Shown: positions 25,863 to 40,712 of the stretch, piece by piece | Numbering within the stretch: position 1 is the first letter of the stretch | Layout: every line of letters begins with the position of its first letter | From: Prunella strophiata | Taxonomy: Eukaryota > Chordata > Aves > Passeriformes > Prunellidae | Reading direction: 5' to 3' | DNA length: 64,000 bases | Assembly (NCBI GenBank): GCA_036583965.1 | Contig: JAZBQD010000015.1 | Span: 72,776,330 to 72,840,329 of the forward strand | Made by a program: the position numbers and the translations under genes | The notes under the pieces: model-generated | Databases searched by the model: none | Seen by the model: only the letters and a program-made list of their open reading frames with translations | What the model was told of the DNA's origin: nothing

Positions 25863-28800
25863 GATTTCATAGTAGTTATTCCATAAGAGAAAATTCTCTT
25901 TTGAAAAGAAATTATTTTAATGATGGACAAACTATTACTAGTATAGAAATATCTCTGACATGAGTGCTATAATGCCAGTCATAATGGATCAGAAGTACCT
26001 CCAAGAAAAATTATTTCTATAAAATTATGAGTTTGGGGTTGGTGGATTATGAGTTAATTTGAGAGTTTATTTTCTGAAACACTTTTTGAACTAGAACACG
26101 CAACCATAAATATCTAACTACTTGTCATGATGGTAGCTTCCAATCCATCAAAATGCTTTGAGGTTAAGAACAGCCTGTTGCTTCAAAGGACATTGCACAA
26201 TTCAAGAAAAATTAAGTGTACTTCACAAATGTAAATGATTCTGAAATGGTGTTATCTTTCCTACTTAGAAAGCTTTGCAACAGAGAATATAGATGCTATT
26301 AACTTTTGCTTAATTGCAGGAGGGAACAGAACACATCAAACTTCTCATCAAACACATTTGAGGAATTCTGATTTAGTCACAGTATTATACAGCCATTAGT
26401 TCAATTTGAGGAATTATGAACTAGCTGAGCAGAAAACAGAGCCTTTTCTGGGCTGAGCCAGAGTACAGGAAACATTTTTTGTAGAAGAGTCCCTTGTACT
26501 TCTGTTAGCCCTTCCTCTGATATCACAGTTTCATATCTAACGCCCTCAGAAGGTCAAACATTTACTAAATAATTCAACAACTGGCTTATAGGATATCAAA
26601 AATGTCTGAAAGTAAGATGTTGATAGTGAAGCCAGTCATGTGCAGTGAAGTGTTTTGAGCATTATACATTTAAAAAGAACATCTGAAAGGATGTGCCTTG
26701 AATTTGCCATATATATAAATTTAAGAGGGGAAGGAAGAACCATGCAAGTGCAATGATACAGGAAGACCTATCCAAAATACACCTGAGGAAGAACGTGGAG
26801 AACTGAGCACAGAACTGCACACCTGTACTGTGTGGGTAATGAGATAAAACAAAAAAAAGTTCTCAGTGATGTTTCAGGAACAGAGACATTGGTACAACAC
26901 TATATCTTGGCCTGAAAAAAATAACACTGGACCATCTGTGTGGAGCAAAACTACAGGTAACTGCAAAGTTTACTTTTTTGAAGGTAACTCAGTTTAGATA
27001 ATATTTGATATTGAGGATATTTTAAAAAGAAATTTAAATGAATGTTATCCTCGGTGGCAATAAGTGTATACCTGTGCTACCACTTCAGTTCTCTACACAT
27101 TCTTCTTAGTGCTCTTAAATATTAAACTCCAAAGCAGAAATAAGACAGACACAAATGATGTCTTACATTCCAGTGTAAAATCAGTCACTGTGGAAACTAC
27201 TTGTGTAATGTTAGAGAATATGTTAAGAACAATTGGGAGGGGACATCTCATCTTCAATCTCTTCCTAATAAATGTCGTTGCAATATTATTGGAATCTCTG
27301 TGCCTGTAAGAGGGATTGATACAGTGTTGATTCATACAGATTGCATCACAACATCAATTAAGGTTTGGTGGGGTTTTTTTTGACATTTTCATGGTGTTAC
27401 ATTTCATGAATAATCTGAAAGGTCAGAAAAGTCACTGCAGTGTGTTAAATGTGTCTAAACAGGAAAAGAACTGCAAATGTAATGTGAAAGCTTTAGATAA
27501 AAATTCACTGGAATTCAAAAGCCAATATCATATGAGGTAATTCTATTAATTTGACTGGGCCATGCTCTGGACACTGAATTCCAGAGTCTTCAGGTCTTGT
27601 ATCAGGATACTTAGTTTAAAATAATGTTTAGTTATTACAATCTGTTTCATTAAATAAATTCCTGTGAATTCATACTCAGCTTTTGGCTGCAAATTGCCAT
27701 AATTTTTAAAACACTCTTTTTCATATGATCAAAATTCAAAGTTTTCAGTCTAAGAGAGCAAATTAAAGTTTTCCTTCTCTACATTTGGATAATGTTTAGT
27801 TCTAAATATGGTAATGAAAAGCAAGCAAGAAAGAATTGAGTGAAATAAGATTAATTATTAAAACATTCTGACCTTAAAGAGACTTTGCTTTTTGGAAAAT
27901 CTCTTCTGGGAAAACCAGTTGGCTCTACTTAAAAATGTAGCATCTGAATCCTAAGTTCAGAAAAAAGACCACTTTTCATCAGGGAAGAAAATGGGGAATT
28001 TATGAAGCTGATTGTATCTAGAATATCACAAAAAAGTATCCAAACTGTCCATCATTTCCCCTTCATCCTTTCACCAAATCTATTCTGTTTCTAGCTAATA
28101 AGTTTAGTAATTACTAAGAATACTGTAGCTTAAACTATTTCAGGGATTTTTTAAAAAAAATTGCAGAGTATTTACCTGAATTAGTATTGTGTATAAAGGT
28201 TCAATTTACAACTGTATTTTAATTACTTTAAAATTATATTTCTGTATTAAAAAGAACTCTATTGTCCTTCCAGTAAAAAAATTTAGTAAAATTTTCAGGG
28301 CTACTACAATGGAACAAATTTCTCTGTAATCCCATGCCAAAATTACAGGGTAAAAAAAGCTCAGGAAGACTTCATAGTGGGAGTTTTAGCTACTTTCTGC
28401 TGGATGGTATGGAAGATCTGTCCATTTAATAGATTGTTTGATCTCTGGCAATTAAGTATTCAATTGAAAACTTGCGAATCCATATGCCTCAGCTTGTAAA
28501 ATTAGAAATGCAGAGCAGAAATTTTCATCAGACTTGGAACAAACAGCAGGGTTCACAGTCTTCTTTAGCAGAGTATAGCTCATTTTAAGAAAAGCAAGCA
28601 GAACAAAATAGTTTATTATTGTGTAATGCACTTCTCCGAGTGTTAACAGTACTACAGAAGTGTATTCAGAACAGCTGCTCCCCTCATCATAACCATTCCA
28701 TAATTATTTTAACATTTATGTCAAAAATTCTCTACTTTTCACAAATATTTCTTCCTTACCATCACATTTGACTTGTTTAATAGTTGATCTCATGCTTACA

Positions 28801-30720
28801 CATACACACAAAATCTGGAACATGAGAGAAAAAGTACTCCTCCTGACAAGAATCTTATATGATATAATTAAACTGACTCAAAGTAAATTTGACTTCGGTA
28901 CAGGGATGCACACCTATAATACTGAGTGGCATTTAGTGCAACCTCAACATTTTCATGATAAAGTGTGGCTTGAGTGCCTGCTTAATAAATGTTAAAAAAA
29001 ATTACTTATTGCAATATCAATAGTGGTTTTCCTATAATGTTACTTATGAAATGTGTGAGTGCTTCATTTTTCTTTCAGTCTCTGGATCACAATAGCAATA
29101 TTGTTATACTGTTTGTTTCTAAGAGCCTAACTATGCTAATATTTTCAAAAATATATATAATTGTTCTGTACTTGAGTTGTTTGCTCACTAAACCCATGCC
29201 AGCTTTCAGTGAGATTTTTCTCCTTAAATTTTAAAATAACTTTCAGACTGATGTGCTGATGTGCTGCTGACCCTAACAGAACTCCATAAAGCTGAGAAAA
29301 CAATGCTGAGCCAAAGATGAGAAGAGCTAATAGATCTTTTCAAGTATTTCCTTGAAGATAAAAAGGCATGTAGCCAAATGGGCAGAAAGAGCACTCTACC
29401 ACAATTTATTGACTCTTTCTTGTCAGTTTACTCCTCATTCTGTCAAAATGCTCAGTTTCTTATATTTGAATATATACTGAATGAAAGTCATGACCCTTTG
29501 GTGATCACTAAACATTCTTCTAGTACTTGCTTGTGAATCTGAGAGTTTTAACCCTGTGTATGTGTCTTACTTCCACAGCCTATGATTTAGCTCATTTTCA
29601 TAATTCCATCTCTTCAATCCTTGTTTACACTTGCACTTTTCAAGTGTCAGGAAGGTGAGCAAATGCAAAAATGTTCAAGATGTTCTTGTTTAAATGTTTA
29701 TAGGTGTGTTTCTACAGCGTAGTTATAAGGTAACTGACATCTGGTGTCCATGTGGGATGAAGTCTAGTTCTCCATTCCCTTGGCGGTCTTAGGAGACAGA
29801 CTTTTTATTCAGACATGATTTATTTTGACTCTTCCAGGCATGTTCCTTCACCAGGAACTGCTGAAATTTTTTTTAACTTTGCCAAGAGATCTTTTTGTGT
29901 GACTTCTCTTTTTATATGTCCCCATTTAAATTTTCTATCTGAAATGTTTTCATTCCCCAAAAGCCTTTCTAAGATCCAGATGGGAAATAAAAGTTTTATC
30001 TATTTCTTTAAGTTAATGTCTTGTTTATGAACAAGAGGCAGTTTGGTTTTTTTTAAGTGTGTTAGGACTAAAACAAACCCTATCTGTTCTTATACAATAT
30101 TATTGTAAAACTTGTGCAGTGAATGGATTCAACTATCAAGTTCTGTTATCACTATTAGATGTTTGTGAAAGATATTAGTGAAAGACAAACTTCTCTGTAG
30201 GAACTTTGATAATACCTACCAAGGAACTCATTGCATGGCCATTTGCATTAAAAGCTTTTTATCACTTTGCAGTATCTGTAAAATCATCCACAAAATGCCT
30301 CAATTAGACAATGCTTCAAATAATGCTGTAATGTTTGGCCAGACATTCAAGATCTTGCAGATTCCCATTTTATTACATTTGACACCAGACATAAATTTTA
30401 CACAAATTTCATACAGCAATTTTACTAGAGGAAGGACAAGTTCTCTGATCTAAGATTTCTTTTCAAGATAAATGAGTTCATTTACAGCTTGATTTGTTTG
30501 CTTGCATTTAGCTCAGGCACACATTGTTTGAATGGTGTATTGCAGTACTTTTCCTCTAAAAATTTATATATTTTTTAACAAATAAGTATAATTTAACATG
30601 ATGTGCTTCATTTTGATTCTAAATGCAACAGCAGAGAGAGACTGACTGAAGTTCACCTCAGTTCTCTGGCTAAACCCATATTGAAATTTCATGAATCCAG
30701 TCAGAAAAATGATGTAATAG
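25863..30720. other. AT-rich non-coding stretch, no gene seen
   Basis: Open frames are 60-91 codons long and lack recognisable domains. No repeat family is identified. Confidence 0.5.
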
Positions 30721-31340
30721 TGTCGGTGTCTCTCAGTAAATAGAGATGACCCCGATCAGTTAGAAAGTTCGGTTCTTGCCCGAGAGACGAAGACGGAGTC
30801 AGGAGCTTCTTGTGCAGTTTTCAAGGTTGTTTATTGTTGCTTATCTAAGATTTTTTCCCCTGGCCAGCCGAGGTCCGTTCAGCAGGCCAGTTCGGAGTGC
30901 ACTCCCCACCTCTGGGGCGGTGCTGTCTTTTTACACCAAAAAACCACGTGTACATTATTTACCATTCTTTTCCAATACCTATCACCCATGTCACAGGGTC
31001 TAGCTCTACTCTAAACCAATCCAAAAGTGCCACCATCACCCAGAAGATGGAGGGCCTGAAGAAGAAGAAAGAAGGGCAGAACACGCCCAAATTCCTCCAT
31101 CTTGGCCCCCGAACCCTTATCTAAAAAACCCTAAAATTCTACATTTTCACTCTATGAAAAACTTATTATTACTCTACTTAATTTGTGTGGCTTGTAATTC
31201 TTCATATAAGGTTGGTAATCTTTTCCATGGCTCAGGATCAAAGGCACAGGGGTCTTGGGCTCTGTGCCAAGGTCTCTGAGCCCCCTGCCAGGGGCTCGAG
31301 CCATCCAGGACAGTCAGAGGAATGTCTTTGACTTCCGACA
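30721..31340 (-). mobile_element. avian endogenous retrovirus solo LTR, intact ends
   Basis: On the minus strand the element starts TGTCGGAAGTCAAAGAC and ends GAGAGACACCGACA. A perfect six-base duplication TAATAG flanks it (30715-30720 and 31341-31346). Six bases is the duplication size expected for ERVK/betaretrovirus-like integrases. A minus-strand AATAAA lies about 110 bp from the 3' end. No internal genes are present, so it is a solo LTR. It carries more CpG than its surroundings. Frames of 75 codons inside it are not genes. Confidence 0.9.
30830..30835 (-). terminator. AATAAA polyadenylation signal of the LTR
   Basis: TTTATT on the plus strand is AATAAA in the LTR's own orientation, placed in its 3' portion as expected for the R region. 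Confidence 0.55.
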
Positions 31341-34300
31341 TAATAGAGCACATAAGAAACTGTTTCTGAATTCAAGTCTGAGGATATCCTCCATTCACAC
31401 CATTTCTTACTACCAGATCCACAGAAATAATGCTTTTTCATCTCCATTCTAGGATTAATAGGTGATGAAGTAATTATTAAACATCTTTCCAGCTTTTGAA
31501 GGTTGCAGGAAATAAAACATCAAGGATGCAGACTTAGACCTGTAAAGTGTGACAGCTCACACAGCCTGGGCAAGCCAGCTTTTTGGTTCTGTAGTCAAAA
31601 AAAAAAAACAAAAAAAGAGATGCTAGCTTTTTTTCAACCTCCTAGAGTTGTCTGGGCACGGTTGGGTGCACATATGTACCTCCTGGTTGTAACCAACAAA
31701 GAGCAATTGTGCTCTTTTACTGGCAAGACTAATTTAAGGAAAATCTGTGGACAGAGAGGTGAAGCATTGTGCTGTCCAGCACTGATAATCCAAAGGTTTT
31801 AGTGGCCTGCCAAATCACTAGAGGTGGGAGTATACATCAGAGTCATAGGTCATCAAAAAGAGAATTACTAAACGTGGAAATCTTGCATCTCTTGTGATTC
31901 TGGCTTTGCATCTGTTTCCACACCCCCCCTAAAGAGAGGTTGGGCAACTTTACAAGATCAGGAAGTTGCATCACCCCTTAAAAGTTTGTGCTGCCACCAC
32001 AGCTAAATGAGGCTATACTAATTTCATTTTTCTGTCTCCTCTGCTCTATTAATACTGAATAAGAACAGAGTATGATACATACTCCAGATTAATGTATTTT
32101 ATTTCAAGTATAAATTTGATTTTCCAACTATGCTTGCATTTTGTTTATAATACCCAAGTTTTGAAGCATAAAAATCAATTTATACCTCCTCTGTGCTGCC
32201 TGATTTGTTAGTGAAGTATAGTTGTTGCATACTTGAATTAGCTAATAGAAAAAAATGGGTTTGTACAGTTAGTCTCACCAGTACCACCTGCCAATGCATC
32301 TCCTGCAGTGCAAATCAGATATGCTAAGTGCTCAAGCGAGTGATTTCTCCCTGCATGTATAAGCTTACAACACTGCATTCCTAATAATACTGCTGGCCAG
32401 TGGCATGTGGCATGAATGGCAGATAAATTGATGGTGGTTTACAAGACTATCGTGTGCTGTTTTCTAAAAACTGTCTGTAAAGCAGCAAGGCTCTGCTTTG
32501 CAATTCTTTACTACAGGCTCTGTACATCTGCAGGGGTTTCTGTTCTGTGCAGCGAGCAGAAAGGCAGGCAAACAGTCTCTGGATCACCAGCACTGGGTCA
32601 TCAGCTGCTCATCTGACTGAGGAAATAAAAAGGCAGGGTGCTCTAAAGTGAAAAGAAATAGCTTTTGACAATCCACTGTTGTGGAACACCAAAAATCTGT
32701 CATTCATATGACTCCTATAAACTGACTCAAAAAGCTAATTAAATGCTCAAATGAGCCTTGAGTATTATATGGCTGGTCTTGAAACACATTTATCCTTCTG
32801 CTACATACTCCTGAAGTGCAAGACAAATAGATGTAAGCAGTGCCTACCCTTGCTGAAAACAGATTTTCACCTTATATTGAAGGTCCTCCTGTCACACAAT
32901 TTTGTCCCATTGCTTTGCAGCATTATGGATTGCCCATCATTTTTAAAAGATCATTTGATGCAGCCATTGTGCTCTTTGCACTTAGAAATGACAATAATTT
33001 TCTGTTGTTTCACTGAGAGTCAATACTGATTTAGTTGGTGGTATCTTTTAATTCTGTTCTATTTTAAAGTAGTGTACTTTAAACTTTTAACTGCTAGAAA
33101 CAGAAGGTTTTTTTCAGGTTTTTAAACTGAACTAGCTAACACCAGAAAGGTGAGATTGCTTATGGTGCATTTATTGATATAGCCATTAGATGACTATGGT
33201 ACTGTAAAGAAGAGAACTCACCTGCATATTGTAGCCCAATTTTCCTTTATTTCATATTATTCAACCACCTAAAGGGCTAGAAATACATTTTAGTAATACA
33301 TTTAACTAAAATTCAATATTTTTGACAGTAAAAAAAGGAGAGAGAACATTACCTTAATTTGAAAATGTACCATGAGAGAACTCAGTTTCCCTATTGCTAC
33401 GTATTATTTTATAATGTATTGCTTACATTTTCCTGTCTATTTTATACTTGTCTATTTTTATCATTCACATACAGTAAATTAAAACTGCAAAATTTGGGGT
33501 GTTATAAACCAATTATATTTTGTTGCTTCTCGAAATTTTTTACTTTTCCAAGACAAAGCCATCCTCCCCTGTACTTTAATACTGTTTGCAGAAGCAGAAT
33601 TCCATGGTGGAAGAATGAGTAGGCAGCAGCCAATACCTGTGCTGTTCTTAAAAAGACTTGGGTACACTCAGAGAAGAAAATTATCTGCCAAATGATTTTG
33701 CATATTTCTTTTCCTGGTTCTTTAACAGTTCACTGCTTCACATCTAGCCAGAGTCTCTGCAGAAAGCTTTTGAAAGCATTTTGAATTGTGAAGTGCTTTC
33801 AGTAATATTGAAACCTTGGAACGTCCTGGGCAGTAGCTTTGTCAGATTGGAAACTGAAAATGCCATCATGCTGCTAAAGCATTTCATTATATTTGAATTG
33901 TTATAGCTTTTGAATGAAAGTCACAATGCTAGCTATAAAGGTCTGATCTTGTGAGAGATGGCAGCTCTTATTTTCATTGTCTGATTCTGCTGATTTTAAC
34001 TCACTTGTGTTAGCTGCAAATTATAAGTTAAAAACAAAACAAAACCAGCAACAAACAACAAAACCAATATAGGGAAAGAGGTGCATTTCAGATATTCCCA
34101 GTGAAGCAAAACCACTCAGAATACTATTTTTTTTTTTCTTTTTTATGACTGAGTACTCATAACTGTAAAGGTCAAAGGATTTGCAAAATTCAAAGGTATC
34201 AAAGATAAAAATCCTGTAGTCAGTTGCAAGACCTTGTCCCATTGGTAATCTTATGAGTTAGTGAATTCTCACCATTGTTGAAGTGATTTTTGTTTTTAAC

Positions 34301-37300
34301 TTTACAGGGTGCTGCTATTAAATTCTTGTGTTAGAGAATTGGGTTTGGTTATCTGCCTGGAATAAAAAAAATAAACTTTTGCCATTAGAACAGTCTATGT
34401 TGGACTCTCCTTAATGGTTATGCTTTAAAATCCCCAATGAGTTTATTTTCAGTAAATAACTTCAGATACTGATTCTTGTATATAATATTGATCTGATTTC
34501 ATTATTTAACTTTTTTTCTTGTTCACTTAGGGTCATGCAAAGTAAGGTGAAAAACAATCCAATTAATTTTTTAATATTTTTATATTTATGTCAACACAGA
34601 GATCCACAATTGTATCCTGACAGAGTTTCTGAAACTTGTATGTCTATCTAATGGGTGCAGCACAGAACTGCAACAGAAATGATAAAGAATCTTTGAAAAT
34701 GGCCCCAGGCAGAGTTTACTGCAGCTGCCTAATTCTGGAGGATCATGTACAGGGGAAGATACAAAGTTCTATTGACTGCTATTTTTTGACATGTTTGAAC
34801 AGAAACATTGCAGGACATGACATACACCAGAAGAATAAATGGTATGCCTACATGGATTCAGACTAACAATGAAAGCAAATGACACATGAATGTAGTGATC
34901 ATTCCCTTTTTATGATCTCCCAGCCCCCAGCAAGTTGTAAACCAAGTGCTTCATGAATTGGATGTCATCTCTTTGTACTGAATAGCTCACAATAGTTATT
35001 TTTTAACCATTAGTTTTCTTATTTTCTGAATTCATGCACATTTTTGTCACCATATACCTCTCTGGTACCATCTAGTTATATATTAAAGGAAAGACACCTT
35101 TTTTTTTTTTTAAATAAAATAAAAAGCCTGCCTGATACCTAGTTTTGATGCCCACTTTCCTTATACTCTGAGGGGCAATCTGTCATCAATTCCTCTTCAG
35201 CTTATTGTCCTGTCTATAATGACTTTAAAATCAATTATTGCATTTCTTTTGTCATCTTTTTAGTTGATAAGAGCCCTCATCCCTTCAGGAGCTGTTTGGA
35301 GAAAGAGCTTTAATAGGGATCTTGGTTTCTCCTTCTTGTCCTTTTGTACAGTTGTTCTTTTTCTACTGTAACTCTTGAGGATGGGAAATTTTAAAGTGTG
35401 ACTGAAAAATTTCGGTTTGGTTTGTTTTCTTCACCAAGAGTTCTTAATATTCTATACTTTTTTACTCTTTTTCACTAAAAGAGGAAGATAGAAATGTGAT
35501 GGTTTAAACTTTACAGGGCAGATTAACAGGAAGATAATTTATGATCATGTGCACCTTATTTGATGCCTGTGAGTCACAGTGGTGAGAGGTTATTCAGGTT
35601 TTATATCACATTTGGTGGGAATTAATATGAGAAATTTACTAGATGCATGTTAAGGAGCTTTTGAGTTAGTGCAATCAGTACATACAAATATTTATGTTGT
35701 GATCTAATGTTTCCTCATTGTGATCTAGCAGTTTACTAAATGCTTGTGGCTGGTCAGTGCTCAGTATTTGCCATTCATTTTTTCAGGCAGGAATAGCATA
35801 CAGCTAGACTGAAATATATATTCATACTAGTGAATTACTGCAGATGCTAAGGTACACCCAAAACCCGACTGTTTGAAGAGCTGTAGATAAAACAGGCCAA
35901 ATTACACTGATCGAGACAGCAGCACTTCTGATGCTAAGTCTGAAGCCAAGGATGATGGTCAGAGATACAATTTTTAATATAAATTTTGAATACAAACTCT
36001 ATTAATTTTGAGAAATATGCTGTTCAATACACCTATTTCTTATGGGTTCAGATTTGTGGATGGTTTAGCCTCACTGGAAGATTTACATTTTGCCTGCAGT
36101 CTGAGTCAGATCATCTGACCTCCCTTGGAAATTCATATAATTCAAAGAGAAGAATTTATGTTGATTTTTTTCCCTTTTCTCTGATTGACGGTCCTTTTTT
36201 ACATATTCAAAACTTGGGTGCATGAAGGAAAAAAATAATTATGATTATTTTCTTTCTAACTTTGCAATAGATTCAAAATGGCCTTACTATTGATGCTACT
36301 ACCCAGTCTTAACAAACTGAAAATTAAAGGAAAGCTTTCATTTTTGGGAGGCAGCACAAAGCCTGTTACAAAGCTACACGCAATTCAGGAAAAAAAGCCA
36401 AATAGAAAGTTTTCTGTTATGTCTTTTCCTTAGCATGCTAAACAAAAGAATATTTATCTAAGCTATTAAGATTCAGAAATCCTAACCTAAAAAATGTATT
36501 AACTTCCTAGAGAACATTTACAATCATGTTCATGTCACTCCTTCCTTAAAAGTAATCCCAGTAAAGTAACAAGCTTTGAATATTTCAAAACCAGGACAAT
36601 TCATTCTAGATTAATTTGTCCTTCAATTGGTCTTAATGTCACCTGTACTTATGTTTTTTTTTTAACCTGAAATCAAGTATTTCAAGTACTAAAAGACATA
36701 CAAGCAGATTAGAAGAATTTGCCTTCATACTAATCATTATTTCTAAGACAGAGAGGTATTCACTCATGTACAGCAACTATTTCTAACTATCATGAGGTGA
36801 ATGCTACAATTTTTAATATTGTATTATGCCCTTGAAAACTTTCTGTAGGTAAATATATTTTCTGCAATTAACAACATATATTTTAGACACAGAATGTGGA
36901 TTGTTTTTTTTAATTACCCGTATCTAGTTCATTAAAAAAAAAAAAAAAAACTTAAAACTACCAAGGAACTGTTGTGACGTTATCCGATGGAAAGAAAAAA
37001 GTTTTGGAATCTCTGTTTTTTCAGAGTCTTGGAACTCAGTGGTGGAGATTGCAAAGAGACATTTCAGAATAAAAATCAGATGCAAAAATCTGCAGCTTTC
37101 ATCTCTTTTCTGATCTTGAGTAGTTTGTAAACTCAGTTTTTAATCCTCCCTTTAGCATTAGCTAAATTTGAAAAAAAGGTCTCTTCTTGCATTTGAGCAC
37201 ATTTCTTCTCCTTTAAGTCTACAGCAACTTGTGTAGAAGTAAAGGCTGCTTCAAACTGCCTACCTCCAACCACTCTTGTGAATGTGGCAAACCAATGAAA

Positions 37301-40300
37301 TCATGAGGAATGCACTGCTAGGTTGAGAGTATGCACCATTTTCTCATACATATATATCTCAAATTCAGGATCTCTTTTAAAAAGAGGGTGAAAATGTACT
37401 AAAAGCAGTCAGTGCTGGATTGACCAGATTATCCTGCTGGGTGATAATACAGATGATACCAAACCACCTGTACAGGCAAGTGAATAAGGAATTCTGTCCT
37501 CTGTGAAGTGAAAGCTCTCCAGTGTGGGAGAAAGCATTGAAACATTCAACTTGGAGACTAAGATACTTCAGCTGATAGAGGATGAAATTATCTCAGTGTG
37601 GAGGAAAAAACCATTGTTCTTATATTGTGAGGTTTAATTAACTTTTGATTAATTTTTTTGACTCTTAAATTGAGCTACCTTAAATAATAACAACTTCAAC
37701 TTAAATTTATGTGTTTATTTCACATGAATATATTCAAAATTTATAAAGGATACATTAGAAATTTTAATGTTTAAAAAAATTCTACCATAATTAATTTGCA
37801 TGTACACACACACATATAAATTTGTAAATGCATTCCCTTTATCAAAGCTTGAACTTTTTCTTTAAGAAAACAATAAGGTTTATAGCCTATTTAATCAGAG
37901 GAAAGAGTAATAATTTGAAGTCTGATGGATATCAGCCTGTAAAGATTTTGAATGCATTAAATATTACATTTGTGTTGGAGTGTTGCAAAATACCTTGTGA
38001 GAAAATTAACTACTGAAATAAATTAAGCATTCTGCATGATACAAAAAACATTCAGTTTGCTAATGTTTTCCACAGTTATACTTTCAACAATTTTTAGGAA
38101 TAAAAACGAACTGCAGTTTTCCTTCCATTCTCTTATTTTCAATAAGGAAAAAATTCAATAATAATAATAGTATAAGAAAATTATAGTGAAGCAGGAAGAA
38201 GGAAGAAGATAAGTTAAAGCTATTTCTAGGATCCTTTTTATTCATTAATTTTGCTGAGACGTGAAGTATTTGCACAAATTAAAAGAATGTATAGGATTTC
38301 TTTCCTTCCTTGTTAGGGAGAAGTTACTGAGACAAGGGAAGTAATGTGTGTGTGTAGAAGAGAAGCATTTAATGGTGAGTATCTCACAAATCTGAGTGAC
38401 CTCACAGGTTTGAGAAATTTAATTGTACTTGGCAAAAAAAATAAAGAGTGTGTTGATTCCTTCTTCTTCTGTAAGAGGATAGGTAAAGACTGACATCAGA
38501 AGGTTTTTCACTAACACATGAGAAACAAAGAAATTAATCAAAAAGGGTAGAAGAGAAGGAAAATTTTAAGCCACAGGAGTCTTCCTCACAGTCCTCTTTT
38601 TTATCTAGACAAAAAGAGTTTTTCTGGAGATAGTATTTCTGAGAAAAAAAGACTATTGCATTAAATTAATTTGCTATCTATTGTTCCATCATCTAAATGG
38701 AGCAAGAAGTTTTTATCATCTTTATAAAAATGGTCTCTTAGGTTTAGCTGTGGTAAATTGAGCACCACAGCCTAATTCCAGAGACAGTTTTCTTAAAGAG
38801 AGCCACACACTGTGCTTCTGTAGACAGAATGTGTTCTTCCCCCAGCTGATGCAAGAGCTGTGCCTTGGTGCTTTCTCTTTTCCTCTCAGAAGGTATGGAA
38901 AATGTCTGAGAGGTTTTTCTGTGCTCCCTCATTTAACAAGCTTAAACAATGTCTAATCATGATCAACCTGTGTAGGTTTACCAGGGTAATGACATTTTGT
39001 TTCATGCAAAATGCATACAAGATACAAGAGAAGTCTCAGAAAATATCAGTAAGTGTTCAGTATTTGCTTCCTCTATGCTAAATGCAGTCTTTTTAGATTT
39101 TAACAAGAGGTTTTAATTTTCCCCTACCATCAAATTTCATTTGTCTACTTCTTTTCTTAATATGGTATCATGTTCCTTTCTGTTTCTGTAGTCTCATTAG
39201 TATTACTAATTTCTAAGATTTACTGTGCTCTTTATCTTTGCATATTTTTCATCCAAGATATTCAGAAGTTTTGCCTTATTAACCATTGCTGCTAGCTGTA
39301 CCTTGTTCATGAGAATTAAACTACTTTCTTCTACATTTTGTCACCTTGCTTCTCTTTTCTGTCTTGACAGAGAACTTTTCATATTTACTCTTTCAACTGT
39401 CATTGCTGAAGACTTTTATACTCTTTATTTTCTCTTCTACTGAAGAAGAAAAGCTGGCATGTAATTTGCATGAACTGCTTTCAAAATCTTCTTCTGAACA
39501 TGACAGTCTGCTGAGCTGCTGTCACAGGTAGATTGTTAATACCCCTTCCCATTACAGGCACAAACTGTGGAGGAAGCAGAAGAGGAGTGAAGGATCAGAC
39601 TGGTGGTAAAGCTGTTCCCACTATACTGTAAAAAAAGGAAAATACTTTGACACAGCTGTTGCCATAACTGGGTTTCTGGAAAATAAATGTTCAAAACAGG
39701 CAAATAATATTTTCTTCCCAAATGTGATTTCATCTGAGAGAATAAAAAATTAGAAAACAGATTTTCTGGATAAGTGATAAGTTTCTGGGTATCAGGTAGC
39801 CCATGCACTACTCAAGCAGAGGATATGACACGGGATCTTCAGAGTCAGTTATTGTGTCTGAGGTAATTGTGACTCATGAAAAGCTATTTTGGCTACCAGT
39901 TCTACAAAGGAATAAGCTCTCATTGTGCAGCAGTAGACAATTCAGCTAAACACATTATTTTGTGGTTTTTTGCAATAGCAAAATCTGCAGTTGAAACAAG
40001 TATGTTGTGTGGAGTATGCTGGATAGGGATTTTTCTTTCAGCTAATTAGGAGCCAGTCTAAAGCTTTTGTTGCATTTTATCCCTTCAGTGAAGAAGGCAA
40101 CCCCAAAGCTTTTGTGGGAAGAAGATGGAATATTATGTTTGTGCTCAGAAACTACCTTCTCTGACTTTTGCTTCTCTCATGGTTGTGATAACTAAGGCAA
40201 GCCTACATTTTGTTTGATATTGGTTCTTTAAGCACAGATACACACGTAATGTCACTGTTTGGGTTGAGCAGGTAACTGCCATGCTGTGCTCATCACAATA

Positions 40301-40590
40301 TGCTGTGTTCTGCTGGTTTAACCAGTCAGTTACTGTGATCTTACCATGTTCTTAATCCAAGTTCAAAAAGAATATACAAAATATATTTCTTTTTTTTTTC
40401 ACTTAGTATTACTCTGTCTGTTCTGGGGTAATCTTTCCTGTGCAGATTTTACAATGTGTTTGCATTCCCCAAGGTGTTTTACTTAAGTCTCTTTTGAATC
40501 TAAAGATGTCTTTTTGTCTGCTACTTCGTTGAAATGCACTCAGTTGTCTCCATTTTCATTGAGTAAAGAACTGTTAGGAGACACTTAATG
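31341..40590. other. long AT-rich non-coding stretch, no gene seen
   Basis: About 9 kb has only short frames (99 codons at most, 31503-31802, of unrecognised sequence) and A/T homopolymers such as those near 31597, 35099 and 36935. No transposable element is confidently recognised. Confidence 0.5.
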
Positions 40591-40712
40591 CAGTGGGATG
40601 GGGAAAAGAATAAGGAAAAACCCCTACAATTCATGAGTTGAGACAGAAACAGTTTAATAATTGAAAACAAATACATAAAATAATACAAGTACAAATCACA
40701 GTAATAAAAAAG
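40591..40712 (-). mobile_element. LTR fragment, 3' portion, interrupted by CR1
   Basis: The plus strand contains 'tgggatggggaaaagaat', 'tcatgagttgaga' and 'aacagtttaataattgaaa' followed by an AAT-rich run. These match the 3' portion of the same LTR family as the copy at 9335-9941. The outermost end is missing or too diverged to place. Confidence 0.65.

Noticed and set aside
32416..32616. 66-codon plus-strand frame followed by an A-rich AATAAA-like motif
   Set aside because: The peptide is unrecognised, there is no splice or promoter context, and the length is unremarkable.
37380..37640. Possible CR1 open-reading-frame fragment ('gataatacagatgatacc')
   Set aside because: Only one short motif resembles CR1 and the flanks do not follow CR1 order, so it was not annotated.
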